In this document: positions 1 through 12,262 of the stretch, piece by piece | Layout of the letters: each line of letters opens with the position of its first letter | How positions within the stretch are numbered: position 1 is the first letter of the stretch | NCBI GenBank assembly: GCA_036346275.1 | Contig: CM070720.1 | Coordinates: 13,555,278-13,619,277 of the forward strand | Length of the DNA stretch: 64,000 nucleotides | Source: Otatea glauca | Lineage: Eukaryota > Streptophyta > Magnoliopsida > Poales > Poaceae | Direction: 5' to 3' | The notes under the pieces: model-generated | What the model was told of the DNA's origin: nothing | Databases searched by the model: none | Seen by the model: the letters and a program-made list of their open reading frames with translations, nothing else | Program-made: the position numbers and the translations under genes

Positions 1-3
1 TCT

Positions 4-7
<4 letters not shown>

Positions 8-83
<76 letters not shown>
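8..83. repeat. (TA)n microsatellite
   Basis: An uninterrupted AT dinucleotide run of about 75 bp. It lies in what appears to be an intron of the chromomethylase gene, since the next coding exon begins at 306 after a CAG acceptor. Such runs are unstable in length and can be mis-sized in assemblies. Confidence 0.97.
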
Positions 84-85
<2 letters not shown>

Positions 86-305
86 AATTGAAGAATTATT
101 GAAAACAGCAGGTGTGTGGGATGTAATAAGCTAATTATAAAAGGGGATACATATAATTTTCTCTTTGTTTTCCCCTATGGTTTTCCAATTATTTTTATTA
201 GAAACACACCTATTACACCTTTTGTTAACCAAGTCTGTTGATGTTGCTTCATGATAGTTATGCCAGAAATTCTCACATGAAATTCTTTGTTTCTTCCCTA
301 TACAG

Positions 306-1491
306 AAGTGCTTGGTCCCAAATCTCATGCTGCAAAAGATTCTAAGTCAAAATTGTTTGACCATCGACCATTGGCACTGGATAATGATAACTACTTAAGG
401 GTATTGCAAATTCCCAAGAAAAAGGTTGGCTGACATGCTTATATGTTCAGATTTCATCTTAGTTAAACCATTTCTTGCAATCTCACCAGTCCTGTTTCAG
501 GGAGCTAATTTTAGAGACCTTCAGGGAGTCATAGTTGGTCCTGACAATGTAGCTAGATTAGATCCAACAAAGGAAAGAATACTTTTACCATCTGGCCATC
601 CTCTGGTAAGATGCTTGAGATACACTATACTTCTCTATATGTGCAACTTTTTTTTTATTAGCTTGCGAGGTTGTGATTTCTTATTTTTCATGTCAGGTGC
701 TTGATTGTGTACTATCTTATGAGAATGGTAAATCCTTAAGGTTGGTTTCAATTGATTTCAGTACTTCACTTTCCTTTTGTAGATATGTTTTCTTTGTTTC
801 TTCTTTAGCAGTTTCTTGTATAATATGTTGTAGACCTTTCGGTCGACTATGGTGGGATGAGGTAGTGGGAACTGTGCTGACATGTCCAAATGCTCGTATG
901 CAGGTTCGCTATGATTCTAACTTCTTCCTTCACTTTGCTTGTGATTTTAAAATATCTCCTTACAGACTAAGAGAATATGTTCCAGGCCTTGATACATCCT
1001 GCACAAGACAGACTGCTTACTATCCGTGAAAGTGCTCGGTTGCAAGGTTTTCCTGACAACTACAGGTTCCGTGGAACAGTCAAAGACAGGTGCTTTGTTT
1101 TCCTTTTTGAAAGATGAAGATCACACCTTTAAATAATCGAATGGAATATCTCAGATTTTTTTTAGAATTTTGCTGTATAAATTGGCATATGTAAACTGTT
1201 GAACACTGCAATTTAGTGCTAATGCACATAAGAGTTTATGATATATAGCTATTGGCAGTTGAGCAGCCTGTAGCGTAAATGTTAACATGTGATGAGCCTG
1301 GCTGCAGGTATCGCCAGATTGGAAATGCTGTGGCCATACCCGTTGGCCGTGCACTTGGGTATGCCTTGGCCATGGCCTATCTGAAGAAGACTGGAGATGA
1401 TCCCCTCATGGTGCTACCGCCTAAGTTTGCATTCTCTCATGACATAAAAGGTTCCTTTAGTCCATACTGTTGTCAGAATGGCAAAACATGA
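306..1491 (+). CDS. Chromomethylase (CMT-type cytosine-5 DNA methyltransferase), C-terminal exons, 5' end outside window
   Basis: Six exons can be placed with GT..AG junctions: 306-424, 501-605, 697-740, 834-903, 986-1089 and 1308-1491 (TGA at 1489-1491). The joined product carries the end of the catalytic domain. Exon 2 has GANFRDLQGVIVG; exons 3-4 have the motif VIII-like block PFGRLWWDEVV; exon 5 has motif IX (RESARLQGFPDNYRF); exon 6 has motif X (QIGNAVAIPVGRALGYAL) followed by a CMT-like tail (DDPLMVLPPKFAFSHD). In plants CMT3-class enzymes maintain CHG methylation by reading H3K9me2 with BAH and chromo domains; those domains would lie upstream, outside the window. The reading frame is continuous across all junctions, so I see no sign of decay. 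MET1-type enzymes lack this C-terminal tail, which favours a CMT. The last residues after KFAFSHD are less certain, because a further splice at about 1449 is possible. Confidence 0.88.
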
Positions 1492-3529
1492 AGTTTGACT
1501 TTCCCCCCATCAGCTCGATTAAAAACCTTTATCTCCATTCATGCTCCACTAGAAAAGCTCTCGGTCATGCTGTGACAAATGCTCGTGAATAGCAGTAGGA
1601 CATGCCCATTTATCTGTGGGAATCGTATCAAGAAATTGGGATCCAGGATGAACTCACCTGTTTGTTGTTAACGTAAATCTTCATTCATTTTATTGCCATG
1701 TTGTAAGTTGTAACATCCACATCACTAGTTTATTATAAGCTCCCATAGGTAGGTGAAGTGGCTCAGAAAATCTTCTCCTGTGAAAGACTTCGTTGTAGTG
1801 TAAAAGAATGTATATACAAGTTAGATAATCAGGGAACAAAAAAAATGTATGTACATCATCTGATGTGTTGTTGTATTAGTCATTGAGTGAACATGACTGT
1901 AACGACTTCAATAAATCGATTGAGTTATAGAGTCTGAATGTAAGAACTTTGTTGAATCGGTTACGAGTTGCAGCTTAATAAGATCATTCTTTTTTCATCG
2001 GCTCAGTTCTTTTTTTTTTCTTCCTCGTTTCTGACAAAAATTCTCTTTGAACATTGCAAAAGATCCAAATATGCCACAATGGCATAGGTTTGCGGACGGG
2101 ACATCAGAAAACGCCAGCTACTTTATTATGTAACAGAGTTGACAGAAGTCCTGCTTATAATAATTTTTCAGGCCTTATTAGCTTTACATGCGAAATGATC
2201 TAAACAATCTGCTTCTGGGTTGCCTAAGCAGGCATCAGCATGATATAAAAACCGAATCATATGTTCCATGTGCTGCTTGATTATCATAGCCTTTTATGTC
2301 ATCATTCGCATGACAGAAGCATTCAAAAGTATAGAACCAAATGCCAACTTTTTTTTCACTATATGTCGCATCACAACGAGGTGCATTCAAACGTACGCTA
2401 TTGAGGCTTGACAAATAGAATTAGTAGCTAATGCATTGAAGATGCGTTCAACAGATCAAATTTGGTGCAATAGATCAACATAAAACTTAAACTTCTACAC
2501 AAGGGGCTTACACCAACTTGTGAATCTCGCGCGGTCATAGCATATACCCAGCAAAAAGATTTTTAAGTTCTTTCAGCAAACTCAGCTACTGAAATGACAT
2601 TGCAGGAAATGCAAAAATGATGTTTTCAATAGACTAACAATATCAGATCATGGTCCGGGAGTCACCAATCAGAAGTTGAGTTGCAGATTGAATTTCTGTG
2701 CTGTCGGTAGTGCTGTATCTATTGCAAAGAGAAGCGTATGGTGCAGAACATATAACCAATAACAGTGAATTGGAATAAGCAGACTCTTACCAAATTCTTA
2801 TTTGAGATCGTGATGATTTGTTTCTCATTCAAGCAGTAAAATGCAGGTATATTATATAGTGATAAGCTTTTGTTGCGTCGACATTTATAAGCTGCCAGAT
2901 TTCGATCACCTCTGCTTATAAATTACACAATTGGGATAAGTTATGATCTTATATTTATTTGTTCTGCTGTAAGTCAACCAATTTTTCTTCGTTAAATGTC
3001 CAGTAGAAATTGTTATCTTTTTTTATGTCTAGAACACCAACATGCCTAGACACACTTCTAGTATTCATGTATAAGCTATAATAAGAAATTCAACAACTCA
3101 TATGTGGCTAAAGAAAAATGTATTGAATATGAGTTAGCTATGGAAAATACATTGAAAATGTGTTAAATACAATTTAATGTGGACAGCCGATTGAAACAAA
3201 TATTTGATCATGAACTACGCAACAAAAGGCATTGCAACAACCTTATTCTCCATCCCAACAGGTGAATTTAAGTTTGAACCATACAATATACTATATTGTG
3301 ATACGAGTTCTACTGTTACTCAGATAAAAATCAAGTAGGAAGCTATTTGTGCTTTGCAGCTGTCTCAGTACATTATGTAGAACAGAATGTCTCAGTAAAT
3401 GCTCTATGATCGTAGCAGTACTGCAATAGCATCATCTTCCTCCAGAGAGACTGGTCATGGTGAATTGGTGATTGCCAGAGGGATATGGCATGACAAGCTG
3501 GTCTAGACTTCATCATTAGTTGCATCAGT
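1492..3529. other. Intergenic stretch without recognisable genes
   Basis: This covers the 3' flank of the chromomethylase (its 3' UTR probably lies in the first few hundred bases) and AT-rich intergenic DNA. I found no open frame with recognisable homology, no clear terminal inverted repeats and no LTR ends. Confidence 0.6.
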
Positions 3530-4590
3530 GCTCAAGAAACTAAAGTGCAAAGTCCGGGAGTGCCGCATTGCCGCAGGCCCGCATCCCTTTCCAGGTACCG
3601 CATCACCAGACGCATGCAAGGCCTCACACCTTGGGTAATGAGTGCGAGCATAGAAGTCCAAGCTTTAGAACTACCTCAACCTCCTGCGCTACATAATCTT
3701 CCAGTCTTGGGTCCATGTTCTTGATGACTGAGCCACTTTGCCATGTATTGTGCGCATAGTCTGCTAGCACTTGAGGCTCTCCATAAGCATTCACCTCAAT
3801 CGGCCTCCTTCCACACGCAACCTCCATCATAAACACCCCAAATGCGAAAACATCGGTCGCCTTAGTTGATTTGCCAAGCCTAGCCAGCTCTGGAGCAATA
3901 TGCGTGACTCCACGGCCATGTAATCTTGCAAGGCCAAAATCACCCAGCCCTCCATACATCTCCTTGTCCAGGAGTACATTGCTTGACTTAATGTCTCGAT
4001 GGATGACCACATGCTCCCACTCCTCTTGGAGGTAGAAGAGCCCAGACGCAACACCCTTGATGATGCGAAATCTCCGAGACCAGCCTAATGCCAGCTTATC
4101 TTGGCCATACAAGTATTTATCAAGGCTACCTACCATTGGCGAATAGTCGTAAACCAATAGGAGCTCATGCTTGTGTCGACAATAGCCAAGTAATTGAACA
4201 AGACTGCGGTGGCGGACACGACCTAGTATGGAAATTTCAGACATGAATTCTTTCATCCCTTGCTTTGTTTGAGTCTGGGGAGATCCGCTTGATCGCAACA
4301 TTCGGATTAGATGCAAGGAGCACTCCTTTGTAGACCCTCCCAACCCCTCCCTTACCAAGGAGCATTCTGTCCTTGAAGCCACCAGTTGCATTCACTAGAT
4401 CTTTGTACATGAAAGAAGGTAGGGTAGCCCCGCACTTGATCGCCCAGCCCACTCTTCTTTGTTTCACAAACTTTAATTTCTTCGTCGGCCTTTTCTTGCA
4501 GAAAACCAAGGACAACGAAAATAGCAAGTAAGACAAATGAAAGTAAAGCAACTACATGTAAGAGAATGCGCAATTATGTTAGTCTGAGTC
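3530..4590 (-). pseudogene. L-type lectin receptor kinase, kinase-half pseudogene
   Basis: The minus strand encodes a transmembrane segment (LLHVVALLSFVLLAIFVVLG, near 4490-4570), then a juxtamembrane and kinase N-lobe (YKDLVNATGGF, LLGKGGVGRVYKG, VAIKRIS). It continues with HRELLLVYDY-type N-lobe sequence, the catalytic loop VIHRDIKSSNVLLD, LGDFGLARL, and the P+1 region APELARLG. These are hallmarks of plant lectin receptor kinases. At least three frame changes break it: after the membrane segment (about 4490), near 4270 between the VAIK lysine and the KQGMKEF block, and near 3626 just before the C-terminal RPCMRLVMRYLE block. The activation segment between DFG and APE is short by roughly a dozen residues, removing the usual THVVGTxGY stretch. 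No lectin domain is visible upstream on the minus strand. A working kinase is therefore very unlikely. Confidence 0.85.
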
Positions 4591-4596
4591 AGGGCG

Positions 4597-4765
4597 TCGG
4601 CATCAAATTTCGTTGTGATAATCATCAATGCATCGAATTTTCAGATTTAGGTGGCTAAATTGTCAAATTTCGTTGTAATAATCAACATCGAATTTTCAAA
4701 TTTCGTTGTAATAATGATCAAACTTCCCTCAGTTTAGGTGGCTAAATCGATCAGATTTAGAAGAA
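4597..4765. repeat. Short imperfect tandem repeats
   Basis: A 20-bp phrase (TCAAATTTCGTTGTAATAAT and close variants) occurs three times between 4600 and 4720. A second phrase, TTTAGGTGGCTAAAT, occurs twice (about 4646 and 4734). They lie just upstream of the kinase pseudogene and may be local slippage duplications. Confidence 0.7.
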
Positions 4766-4834
4766 ACAAGCAACGCTATGAGCATTTGAACAAGATAGCA
4801 ACACTGAACTTTCCCCAAAAAAAGAAACACAAGA

Positions 4835-5077
4835 TTGAAGAAGAGGCAACTCTCATTGGAGGACCCGAATGCGATGGCTCCACGGAGACGAGGGGCTACG
4901 CGTGCGGTGGGTAGCCGTGGGTTGGAGGTGCGACGAGACGGTCGGCGAGGCCGCGCTGGGCTGGTGAAGGAGCAATCAGGGAATCGGACTCCATTCGTAG
5001 GAAGGGGTTCGGATTTGCGGGACAACATTTTCCGCGACTTCACGGCCTACGAGCACCTAGGGAGCAATCATCCTTAG
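4835..5077 (+). other. GC-rich patch with an 80-codon open frame, unassigned
   Basis: A GC-rich island (about 4850-5040) in AT-rich surroundings holds an open frame of 80 codons rich in Arg and Gly. Open frames also exist on the other strand, as expected from base composition alone. I recognise no domain, and there is no clear promoter. It may be a fragment of a former first exon or of a transposon-captured gene. I do not call it a gene. Confidence 0.25.
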
Positions 5078-5319
5078 CGTGCACTCGTACTATCAACTTT
5101 CCATTTGGTTGCTAAATCAATACAAAGAAATATGAAAAAAATATATATATTATAGTTTAGTTTAGTTTAGAAAGTGTTCTAGAACGTTTTAATTTTGAAA
5201 TTCAAATTCAAAATGTGTCAGAAGAGATTAAAAAAAAGACAAGTTACTATAGTAGTATTTGTCTTTTTCTTTTGATTTATCGATTGACAGATTTTTCTCA
5301 TTTTTTGTTACTATTAATA

Positions 5320-5528
5320 TACTCACTCCTATCACTAAAGAATATCGTTTTAGACATCCACACGGTCTCCAAAACACAAATTTCACCAATAATTTATATT
5401 GTAGTAAATTTACAAAACCAAATAAAATTACATTTTTATGAAATTTCTTTTTGAGACAAATACATACCATTTTCACGTGTTCCATTCAGATATTGAAAAG
5501 ATACATTCTTTTGTGACCGGAGGGAATA
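5320..5528. mobile_element. Stowaway-like (Tc1/mariner) MITE
   Basis: About 209 bp with imperfect terminal inverted repeats. The left end reads TACTCACTCCTATCACTAAA; the right end, reverse complemented, reads TATTCCCTCCGGTCACAAAA; both continue with GAAT. Stowaway elements start with CTCCCTCCGT-like TIRs and duplicate TA, and TA is present at both edges. There is no coding capacity. Confidence 0.7.
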
Positions 5529-5702
5529 AAATGAAATTGAACTTGAAATTTAATAGATAGGTAGAGTAGTTTGAGAAGTACATCTAGAATTTTTTGTGAG
5601 ATTTTTCATACCAAAAGCGATTATAGAAGTGAACCACAAAAGAAACATATTTGCGTAGGATGTGTTGCTGAGTCGTAAAGTTGCATTCTTAGCTTATGTG
5701 TT

Positions 5703-5953
5703 TACTCTCTCCAATAAAACATAAGTGTTGATTTGAAATATGTGTAGTCAAACTATATTATCTTTGACCAAATTTTTTTTTCTATAAATATCTAAATCGA
5801 TCATATGAAAGTATTTCAAAATATTATAACTTTATTAGATTTTACAATTATATTACAATGAAACTTTGTGGTCAACGTTATGTTGTTGAGACCAAATTAA
5901 TATCCAAAATTATACTTGTCCGGGATTGAACTTATTTGTGATTGGATTGAGTT
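5703..5953. mobile_element. Degenerate Stowaway-like MITE
   Basis: The left end TACTCTCTCCAATAAAACAT followed by AAGT is mirrored at the right end (reverse complement ACTCAATCCAATCACAAATA followed by AGT). The element is about 250 bp, AT-rich and non-coding. The TIR match is partial, so this is a tentative call. Confidence 0.45.
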
Positions 5954-6166
5954 TTATGGATGCCATGTTTCAAACAGATTGGTGATGTAATTTAGATGTC
6001 TGAATTCTATACTTTTTTAAAAAAAACTCTATACTTGAAATTTTACCTAACCAGAGTTTGGATTCCTGTAAGTATTGAACTATTTCTCACGAAATTTCTG
6101 CATTCCTAACAAGCCATAAGTTATTTTAAAAGAAAAGGTGAAGGATTTTGGTTCTTGTGGATTAAA

Positions 6167-6652
6167 TGTTGTACTCTGATACCCCTTCTTATGTGTAATA
6201 GTCCTCGGATCGGATTCGAGTTTGTAAGGTACGACATGAACGTGCATAGTATCAAGAACAAAGTAAAGGAATCCTGTAAAGAACCAAATAACAATGACGA
6301 AACAATCACAACGAGAGAGAGATTTGATAAAGCCGACTATAAATTCCTTAAGTACAACCTCAAAAGAGTGTAAAGGATAGCCACTCTCTCACAACTCTCT
6401 CAAACCTTTAAGAACCCTATGATCCTTGCACTATACAAGAATACAGTAATAAAAAATAACCTTCTAATCCTCTTGTATATTTGGAAGAGTTGGTTTGTGA
6501 CTTGGGTTCTCTATGGCCATACTTCATAGCTTTATATAGTATCCCTATTCCTCCTCCAAAGTGAATTAGGAATCCTACTCAAAAGAAAGGAATCTTTGTA
6601 GCACACATCTCCATTTCCTAATAAAAAAGGATACGAATCATTATACTCAACA
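6167..6652 (-). repeat. Copia element 3' LTR (left in window)
   Basis: About 486 bp, TGTTG...CAACA, similar along its length to 8310-8830. In element orientation it is the 3' LTR, since the primer-binding site lies at the other LTR. Confidence 0.8.
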
Positions 6653-7224
6653 ATCTACTCTTTGACTTTTATCCGTTGAAGTCATCGTGCTTCTTCAAGA
6701 ACTCGCTCTAGGTCAGCTTCGCTTTTCTTTTCTTTTTTCATGCCATCGTTCGGAGTGCTCCCACCATCAGAGCTTATGCATATCACTGCAATATGTGTGT
6801 TGGTGTTCGGGCTAGCCTGCCCAGACCCTCCATCTAAGAGCTCTCTCTTTGTGTAGTTTGGCATAGCTCCTATTCTTACAACCCTCCATACCATATGTTT
6901 GTTCCGCCTACAAACTCTACCTGCTCACCGGTACCATGTGGTTGGTCCCACCACGTATTCCTTTTTCCAATAATTCACATTGTTGCCTCTACGACTGTTA
7001 GAGCTTGCACCATCTTTGCAACTTTGCACATAACTAAAGATGACATCTAAGTACCTACTGTCGACGGCATGGTTTCCTTCCCCTGACTAGAATTTTTATC
7101 ACACCTTTCATTGGTTGCTTTCCCTTTGAGATTACCCATCAATCTGTATCCTCTATTTCTCTATATACTTTTCATGATGACCTGCCATTTGCATGTTACT
7201 TGCATGACTCTGCCTTGAAGTAAT

Positions 7225-7690
7225 ACCTCACAACCATCAAATTCAAGAGAACTCACTGATATTAAGTTCTTCAAGCCAGAACATACTGGACTCCAACCAA
7301 TGTGCGATGTGTTCCGTTATACATTTCCAATGTAACCGTTCTCACCTCAGTAATTCAATATTCCTTGCAATCCGCAAGTGAATAGTTCCATGCACCGGAT
7401 GTAGGGATCCTTTGTCGAACATCTCCCTTGTTAAACATATATGGAAGTAACAACATCAACCTAATATACATCCACTATAAGTACCTAATTGACTAACAAT
7501 AAGTACGTCTAAATCATATTTTGCTATCGTCATCGAGCATGCACCGTTCATTTGCTTCAAATTTGAACAGTCCTTTATCATGTGACCTTCCTCGTTTGCC
7601 TTTGCTCTTGCCCTTCTTCCTATGATTTTTGCTTTTGCCTGCAACATCTATGACAATCAATGCTTGATCACTCGAGGATAAGATTCTGAT
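7225..7690 (-). pseudogene. Copia gag zinc-knuckle and GAG-pre-integrase remnant
   Basis: On the minus strand an open stretch (7456-7647) carries a basic Lys/Arg/Ala tract followed by EEGHMIKDCSNLKQ, the end of a CCHC knuckle typical of Ty1/copia gag. Downstream, in shifting frames to about 7225, are phrases of the protease to integrase linker (for example LKNLISVSSLEFDGCEVLL), which matches the GAG-pre-integrase domain of plant copia elements. The first knuckle cysteines are lost and frames shift repeatedly, so it cannot make a polyprotein. Confidence 0.65.
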
Positions 7691-8290
7691 GGATTCTTTA
7701 AGGACTTCACCTCTAATGAATAGACAACTATCTTATCGAAGTTAAGAGTGTTTTTTCGACAAGAATATTCATTACCAATTACTCCCGTGATAGTGGTAGA
7801 ATTGAAATCAAAATGACGACTTTGTCATTCTCCTTAGTTTTCTCATCCATACTAGTCATCTGTGTGATAAGCTTGTTGAATAAATTGAAATGGTCAATGA
7901 ACTGTATACCTTCCTCTGTGCACAACTTATATAGTTGTTGCTTCAGCACTCACTGGTTTGTTAACAACTTTTTCATATGTAATTTTTCTAAGTCATTCTA
8001 TAATTTCTTCAATGAATTCTTCTTGATCACTGAGTACATTACATCATCAGATAGATATAGACATATTGTACTAACAGTCTTCCACACCATAACCTTTCAT
8101 TCTTTAACAGATGACTTTTTCGGTTTGTTCCCTACGAGAGTATCGATCAAACCTTAGTGAAAAAGGACATCCTTCACCATACATTGTGGCACACTAAAAT
8201 TTTCTCTACCTGATTTCACATCGTCCACATTGATTTTGATTTGTTCCACCTGATGATTTGTCAACGTTCTCAAAAATCAAATTAATCTGG

Positions 8291-8307
8291 CCTTGGCTCT
8301 AATTCCA
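8291..8307 (-). other. Primer-binding site of the copia element
   Basis: Immediately inside the 5' LTR, the minus strand reads TGGAATTAGAGCC. It matches the initiator-Met tRNA-complementary PBS (TGGTATCAGAGCC) at 11 of 13 positions, which fixes the element's orientation. Confidence 0.7.
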
Positions 8308-8309
8308 CT

Positions 8310-8450
8310 TGTTGCGCTCTAATACCCCTCTTTATGCACATCAACCCAGATTAGATTAGAGTTTGTAAGATACGAAATGAGCGTGCACGATATCAAGAAC
8401 AAAAGTAGACGAATCACATAGAGAACCAATAACAGCAAGGAAACAATCAC

Positions 8451-8489
<39 letters not shown>

Positions 8490-8830
8490 GAAGTCGATTG
8501 CAAATTCTTTAAGCATGACCTGAAAAGAGTATAAGAGAATGTCGCTCTCTCACAACCCTTTCAAACCCTTTAAGACCTTCGGATCCTTATCATGTATAAG
8601 AATCTAATGCTGAAAAAATAACCTAGCCTCTAATACTCTCGTGCACCTTTTGCTTTGTATGAGTTGGTTTATAGCTTGTGTTCGCTATAGCCATACCTCA
8701 TGGCTTTGTATAGTCTCCCTAGGACCTCTCCAAAGTGAAGCAGGAATCCTGCTTCAAAGAGAAGTATAAATCCTTGTAGCATACCTCTACGGATTCTAGT
8801 AGAAAAGGATACGAGTCACCGTACTCAACA
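8310..8830 (-). repeat. Copia element 5' LTR, with (GA)n expansion
   Basis: About 521 bp, TGTTG...CAACA. A (GA)n run at about 8453-8483 is present only as a short GAGAGAGAG in the partner LTR, which explains much of the length difference. Confidence 0.8.
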
Positions 8831-9043
8831 AATGTGTAAACTTGAAAATATCAGGTCATTGAGCCTTCCCACTAATTACCTCTCTCTCCACGAGCTCTCT
8901 AATGTTCGTTCCCAACCAAAACTCCAAATTCCATGCTGTCTCACCTCAGCTAGACGCTAGCTAGGTTTTAGGCTAGATGCCAATAATAAGCACTGATTTG
9001 GATTTTCACCTGTTTCCTCTGACACAGTCAGTCAGGCAACCAG
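8831..9043. other. Unassigned spacer
   Basis: Low-copy-looking sequence between the copia element and the next solo LTR. No gene, TIR or LTR end recognised. It ends with a possible splice acceptor (CAACCAG at about 9043). Confidence 0.5.
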
Positions 9044-9064
9044 ATATATGGAGTAGAAACTGTG

Positions 9065-12000
9065 TGTAAGGACCCAAATCCATCGATTCGGACCCACTAT
9101 ATTTTACCGTACTAGTTCCAGGATCAACGTTAGTGCACACAGCTTAACACTAGTACATATCACATCATACTCAACGGTAATAATAATACTCCATTTATTG
9201 ATATAGCTAAATGTATGATCTTATGACCAACTTACATTATTAAGCCACGCAGGGCTAGTCTTGAAATAAAGACTAAGAAATATACAGCGGAAAATAGAAG
9301 ACGTAGATGACTTATCAGTTCACCAAAAGCAACTGACAAGGCTCGGACCCTAATTACTCGTGTCCTCCTGGAAATCCTCCAACAAAGGTGTAGACTCCAC
9401 AACTGTTGATTGTGGTTGTTGGCAAGGGTGAGTACTTAAAGCACTCAACAAGTTGTGCACAAAATGCAATTCTATGTAACTACATGCAAGGCTTATTACA
9501 AAGGGAAAGACTATCATGACTCTTTTGCAATAAACATCATTTATGAATAAATACAATAAGTAAATTGTAAAGATAGTAAAACAAATAACCATATTAGATA
9601 GATTCAACATTTCTCAAGTAAACCAAGTTTTCACTCCTAAGTCAAGTTTCAACCTTCCACATAGCAATCCTGCCATCCCAACCAAGTTTTCCATTTAATT
9701 AAACTAACCCTTAACTGTAATTCCCGACCACTGCTCAATACCGCGAGCACGGCTATCCGAATAGATTTACACTCTGCAGAGGTTATGCGCTTTACCCACA
9801 TGATACAACCATACACCACAAAGGCGAGTGATTATAACAAAGCCTTTATAATGTACTATCTTAACCTGATACTACCCGCTAAGGTTTCAACACTGGTGGG
9901 TCTGAAAACCACAATCAGGGCCTCTTCTTGTGCCATGTGAGTTACTCCATAACTCGGGAACTCACACCGCCATTGATAGTACCAAACTAAGACATTGCAA
10001 ATTAATCAGCTAGGCTGACCCATACCAGACATGTGGTTGCATGATTGATTCAGGTCAAAGGCTTGCAAGGTTAAGTCCTTAGGATGATTAAAGCAAGACT
10101 TTCACATACCCTCTGCCCATCGGGCCCACCTTGGCATACTCACCCCTTATCACTTGCCCCAATCTAAGTGATTATCACCCCAGTTGATTACCAAGCACCA
10201 CGTGCCATCAACAATTCAACATCGTTGCATGACATGACTCACCACAACAACTCAATCTCACCGTGTGACCACACATGATACACAAATTCATATCATTGTT
10301 CCATATTACATTAGTCAAGATTAAACATTAATGATTCAAGTACGTATGACGACGTGGCAAGGCTAAGCAACTAACACGGTCTAACCATCCCATATTGATT
10401 TTAGTATTAACCAACTATAATGAACCAATCTAGGATGACAATAGATTATGGCATACAATTGACAAGGTAGAGTATAGATCAAATTGGTATAATAGCTAGT
10501 CCCAATTTAATTTGAAACAATTGTATATGTGAAATAACATGCAATAGAGTAAAACAATATAGCGATTTTGTAAACATGGGTTCAACTTGATCAAAGCACA
10601 ATTTTCCTTGGAATAGGTTCTGGTCTTGCTCTGTAAATTGATCTTGGAGCGATGAATCCTCTCCCAGAGTATCGATCAACTCAACGTCTACACGAAACGA
10701 TGCAAAAATAGCAATTAAACACCAAAACAGAGAGTAGATGAACTCCAAAAATCAAATAAAATTCACCATTATATAGATCTCAATTTTACAAATTTTTAGT
10801 AATTTGAGTCACCTCAATCGGAGCTGGTATGAGGGAGAACGGGCTCGGAGAATTGGAAAATCAATTAATAAACCGAATTATTTTTATTCTGAAAAACCCC
10901 ATTATTTCGTCATGCTAACATCACGCTGACGTCAGCCCTGACCCGAGCGAGCCAGGATGCGACATGTGTCCCTCGGTCCATGGACTCAGTCCATGAACCT
11001 CCTCGAGTTCACGGTGGACCTGATCCACACGAATCTGGTTCTCTGACATGCGGGACCCACACGTGCTGACTCGGTGCCACGGAGACGCCCACGCAATGCG
11101 CCACGTCGTCGCCACCTCGGCGGATCTGCCCACGTGCGTGACATGCGTCGATGAAGCATCAAGCCACGTCGGACGGTGGCGCGCACGACCCTAGGGTCAT
11201 CGGTGGCAAGAACGGCAGGTACCACTGGATAGGTCTCAACGTCGCGCATACAATGACGCGGTCAGCTTCCTACCTGGCTTCTTGCAACATCGGAGACGAC
11301 AACGAACACGATGACATGGCTCTCCGACGGGTTCTTGGCGAAGCAGAGGTGTGCACGAGCTTCTTCACGACGCGGCGAAGTGAATGGCACCAGCGGGAAG
11401 GTCTTCCCCTCACGGATGGTGGCGGATCGATGACTTCTTCGCTGCGGCGGCGCTCAGCGAACTTGACGAAATCACAGCGATTAACGGCGATTCTTGGGGT
11501 GCTAAGTTAGGGCTTCGATTCTGCGTGCTCTGGCGATGCCGATGCACTCCTTAAATAGGCCCAACAGTCCAAGCTGCGCACGAGACGGGCTCCGAATCCT
11601 TGGCGAAGATGGCGGTACTCGAAGCAGAGCCCCTCACGGACACACAAGGACGACGAACGAATAGCTGACGCGTGGTGGATCCAATGGACAAACGCAAACG
11701 ACGCGGAAAGACCCTAACCGAACATGCGCTCCTTCCAACGGCAAAGATTTGACAGAGTCCCGGATCGACACGCCTTGATCGTGACCCCTTAATCCAGATC
11801 CGACGGCCACTGACGAATCCACACGCGCGGCGCAAATCTAGTTGTTCGAAGAGAATCCGACGGACGACCACACGACTTCAAGAGAACGGCCCGGCAGAAC
11901 TGGGCCACCTGCACGTATAGTATGTGGGCCCGGCCCACTACTGTTCATTTTGTTTTTTGCCGATTTTTCAATTAAAATAAATACAAAAATTCGATTAGTT

Positions 12001-12262
12001 GGTTTTAGGCAATAAAAATATCAGGAAAAATCTAAGAAAATTCTCATAAATACTTTGAGATATTCTAAAATCAAATAAAATATTTTTGGTAAAAATTTAT
12101 ATTAACTTTGTATATATTTAATTAATTTTCACCAAAGGCCAATATACATAATTTAAATTTTATTCAAATAAATTCTAGAAAAAAATCCAATAAATTCAGG
12201 AAAATCACAGAATGTACAAATAGCAATAAAATAATAATAAAAGCTAATTTTTGGATGTTACA
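9065..12262 (-). mobile_element. Solo LTR, chromovirus long-LTR family (related to LTR-Y)
   Basis: A 3.2-kb LTR in reverse orientation. It is flanked by perfect 5-bp duplications CTGTG (9060-9064 and 12263-12267) and ends TGTAAGGACCC (left) and GGATGTTACA (right). Read on the minus strand it follows LTR-Y of 30626-33719 block by block: the TGTAACATCC start, an AT-rich zone, a GC-rich island with a TATTTAAG box, a conserved AGCCCGTTCTC phrase, a segment with AAGGCTTTGTTATAATC-like sequence, and a final CAAGGGTGAGTAC-type hairpin region. No internal region or second LTR is present, so it is a solo LTR left by LTR-LTR recombination. Confidence 0.9.
11550..11557 (-). promoter_or_regulatory. Putative LTR TATA box
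   Basis: TATTTAAG on the minus strand, in a GGCC-TATTTAAG-GAG context inside the GC-rich island of the solo LTR. The same box recurs at the equivalent place in five other LTRs in the window. Confidence 0.45.

Larger units (their letters stand above)
6167..8830 (-). mobile_element. Non-autonomous Ty1/copia LTR retrotransposon
   Basis: Two related direct repeats (6167-6652 and 8310-8830) both begin TGTTG and end CAACA. Next to the right-hand LTR, read on the minus strand, is TGGAATTAGAGCCAAG (about 8291-8307), close to the copia primer-binding consensus complementary to initiator Met-tRNA (TGGTATCAGAGCC). The element therefore reads right to left. The internal region is only about 1.65 kb. It encodes a gag zinc-knuckle remnant and a GAG-pre-integrase-like stretch, but no integrase, reverse transcriptase or RNase H. 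I found no convincing target-site duplication, and the polypurine tract is weak. The LTRs differ by many substitutions and by a (GA)n expansion, so the insertion is old. Confidence 0.82.

Noticed and set aside
10921..11871. Frames in the GC island of the solo LTR
   Set aside because: Same reason: the equivalent regions of other LTR copies are not conserved as protein.
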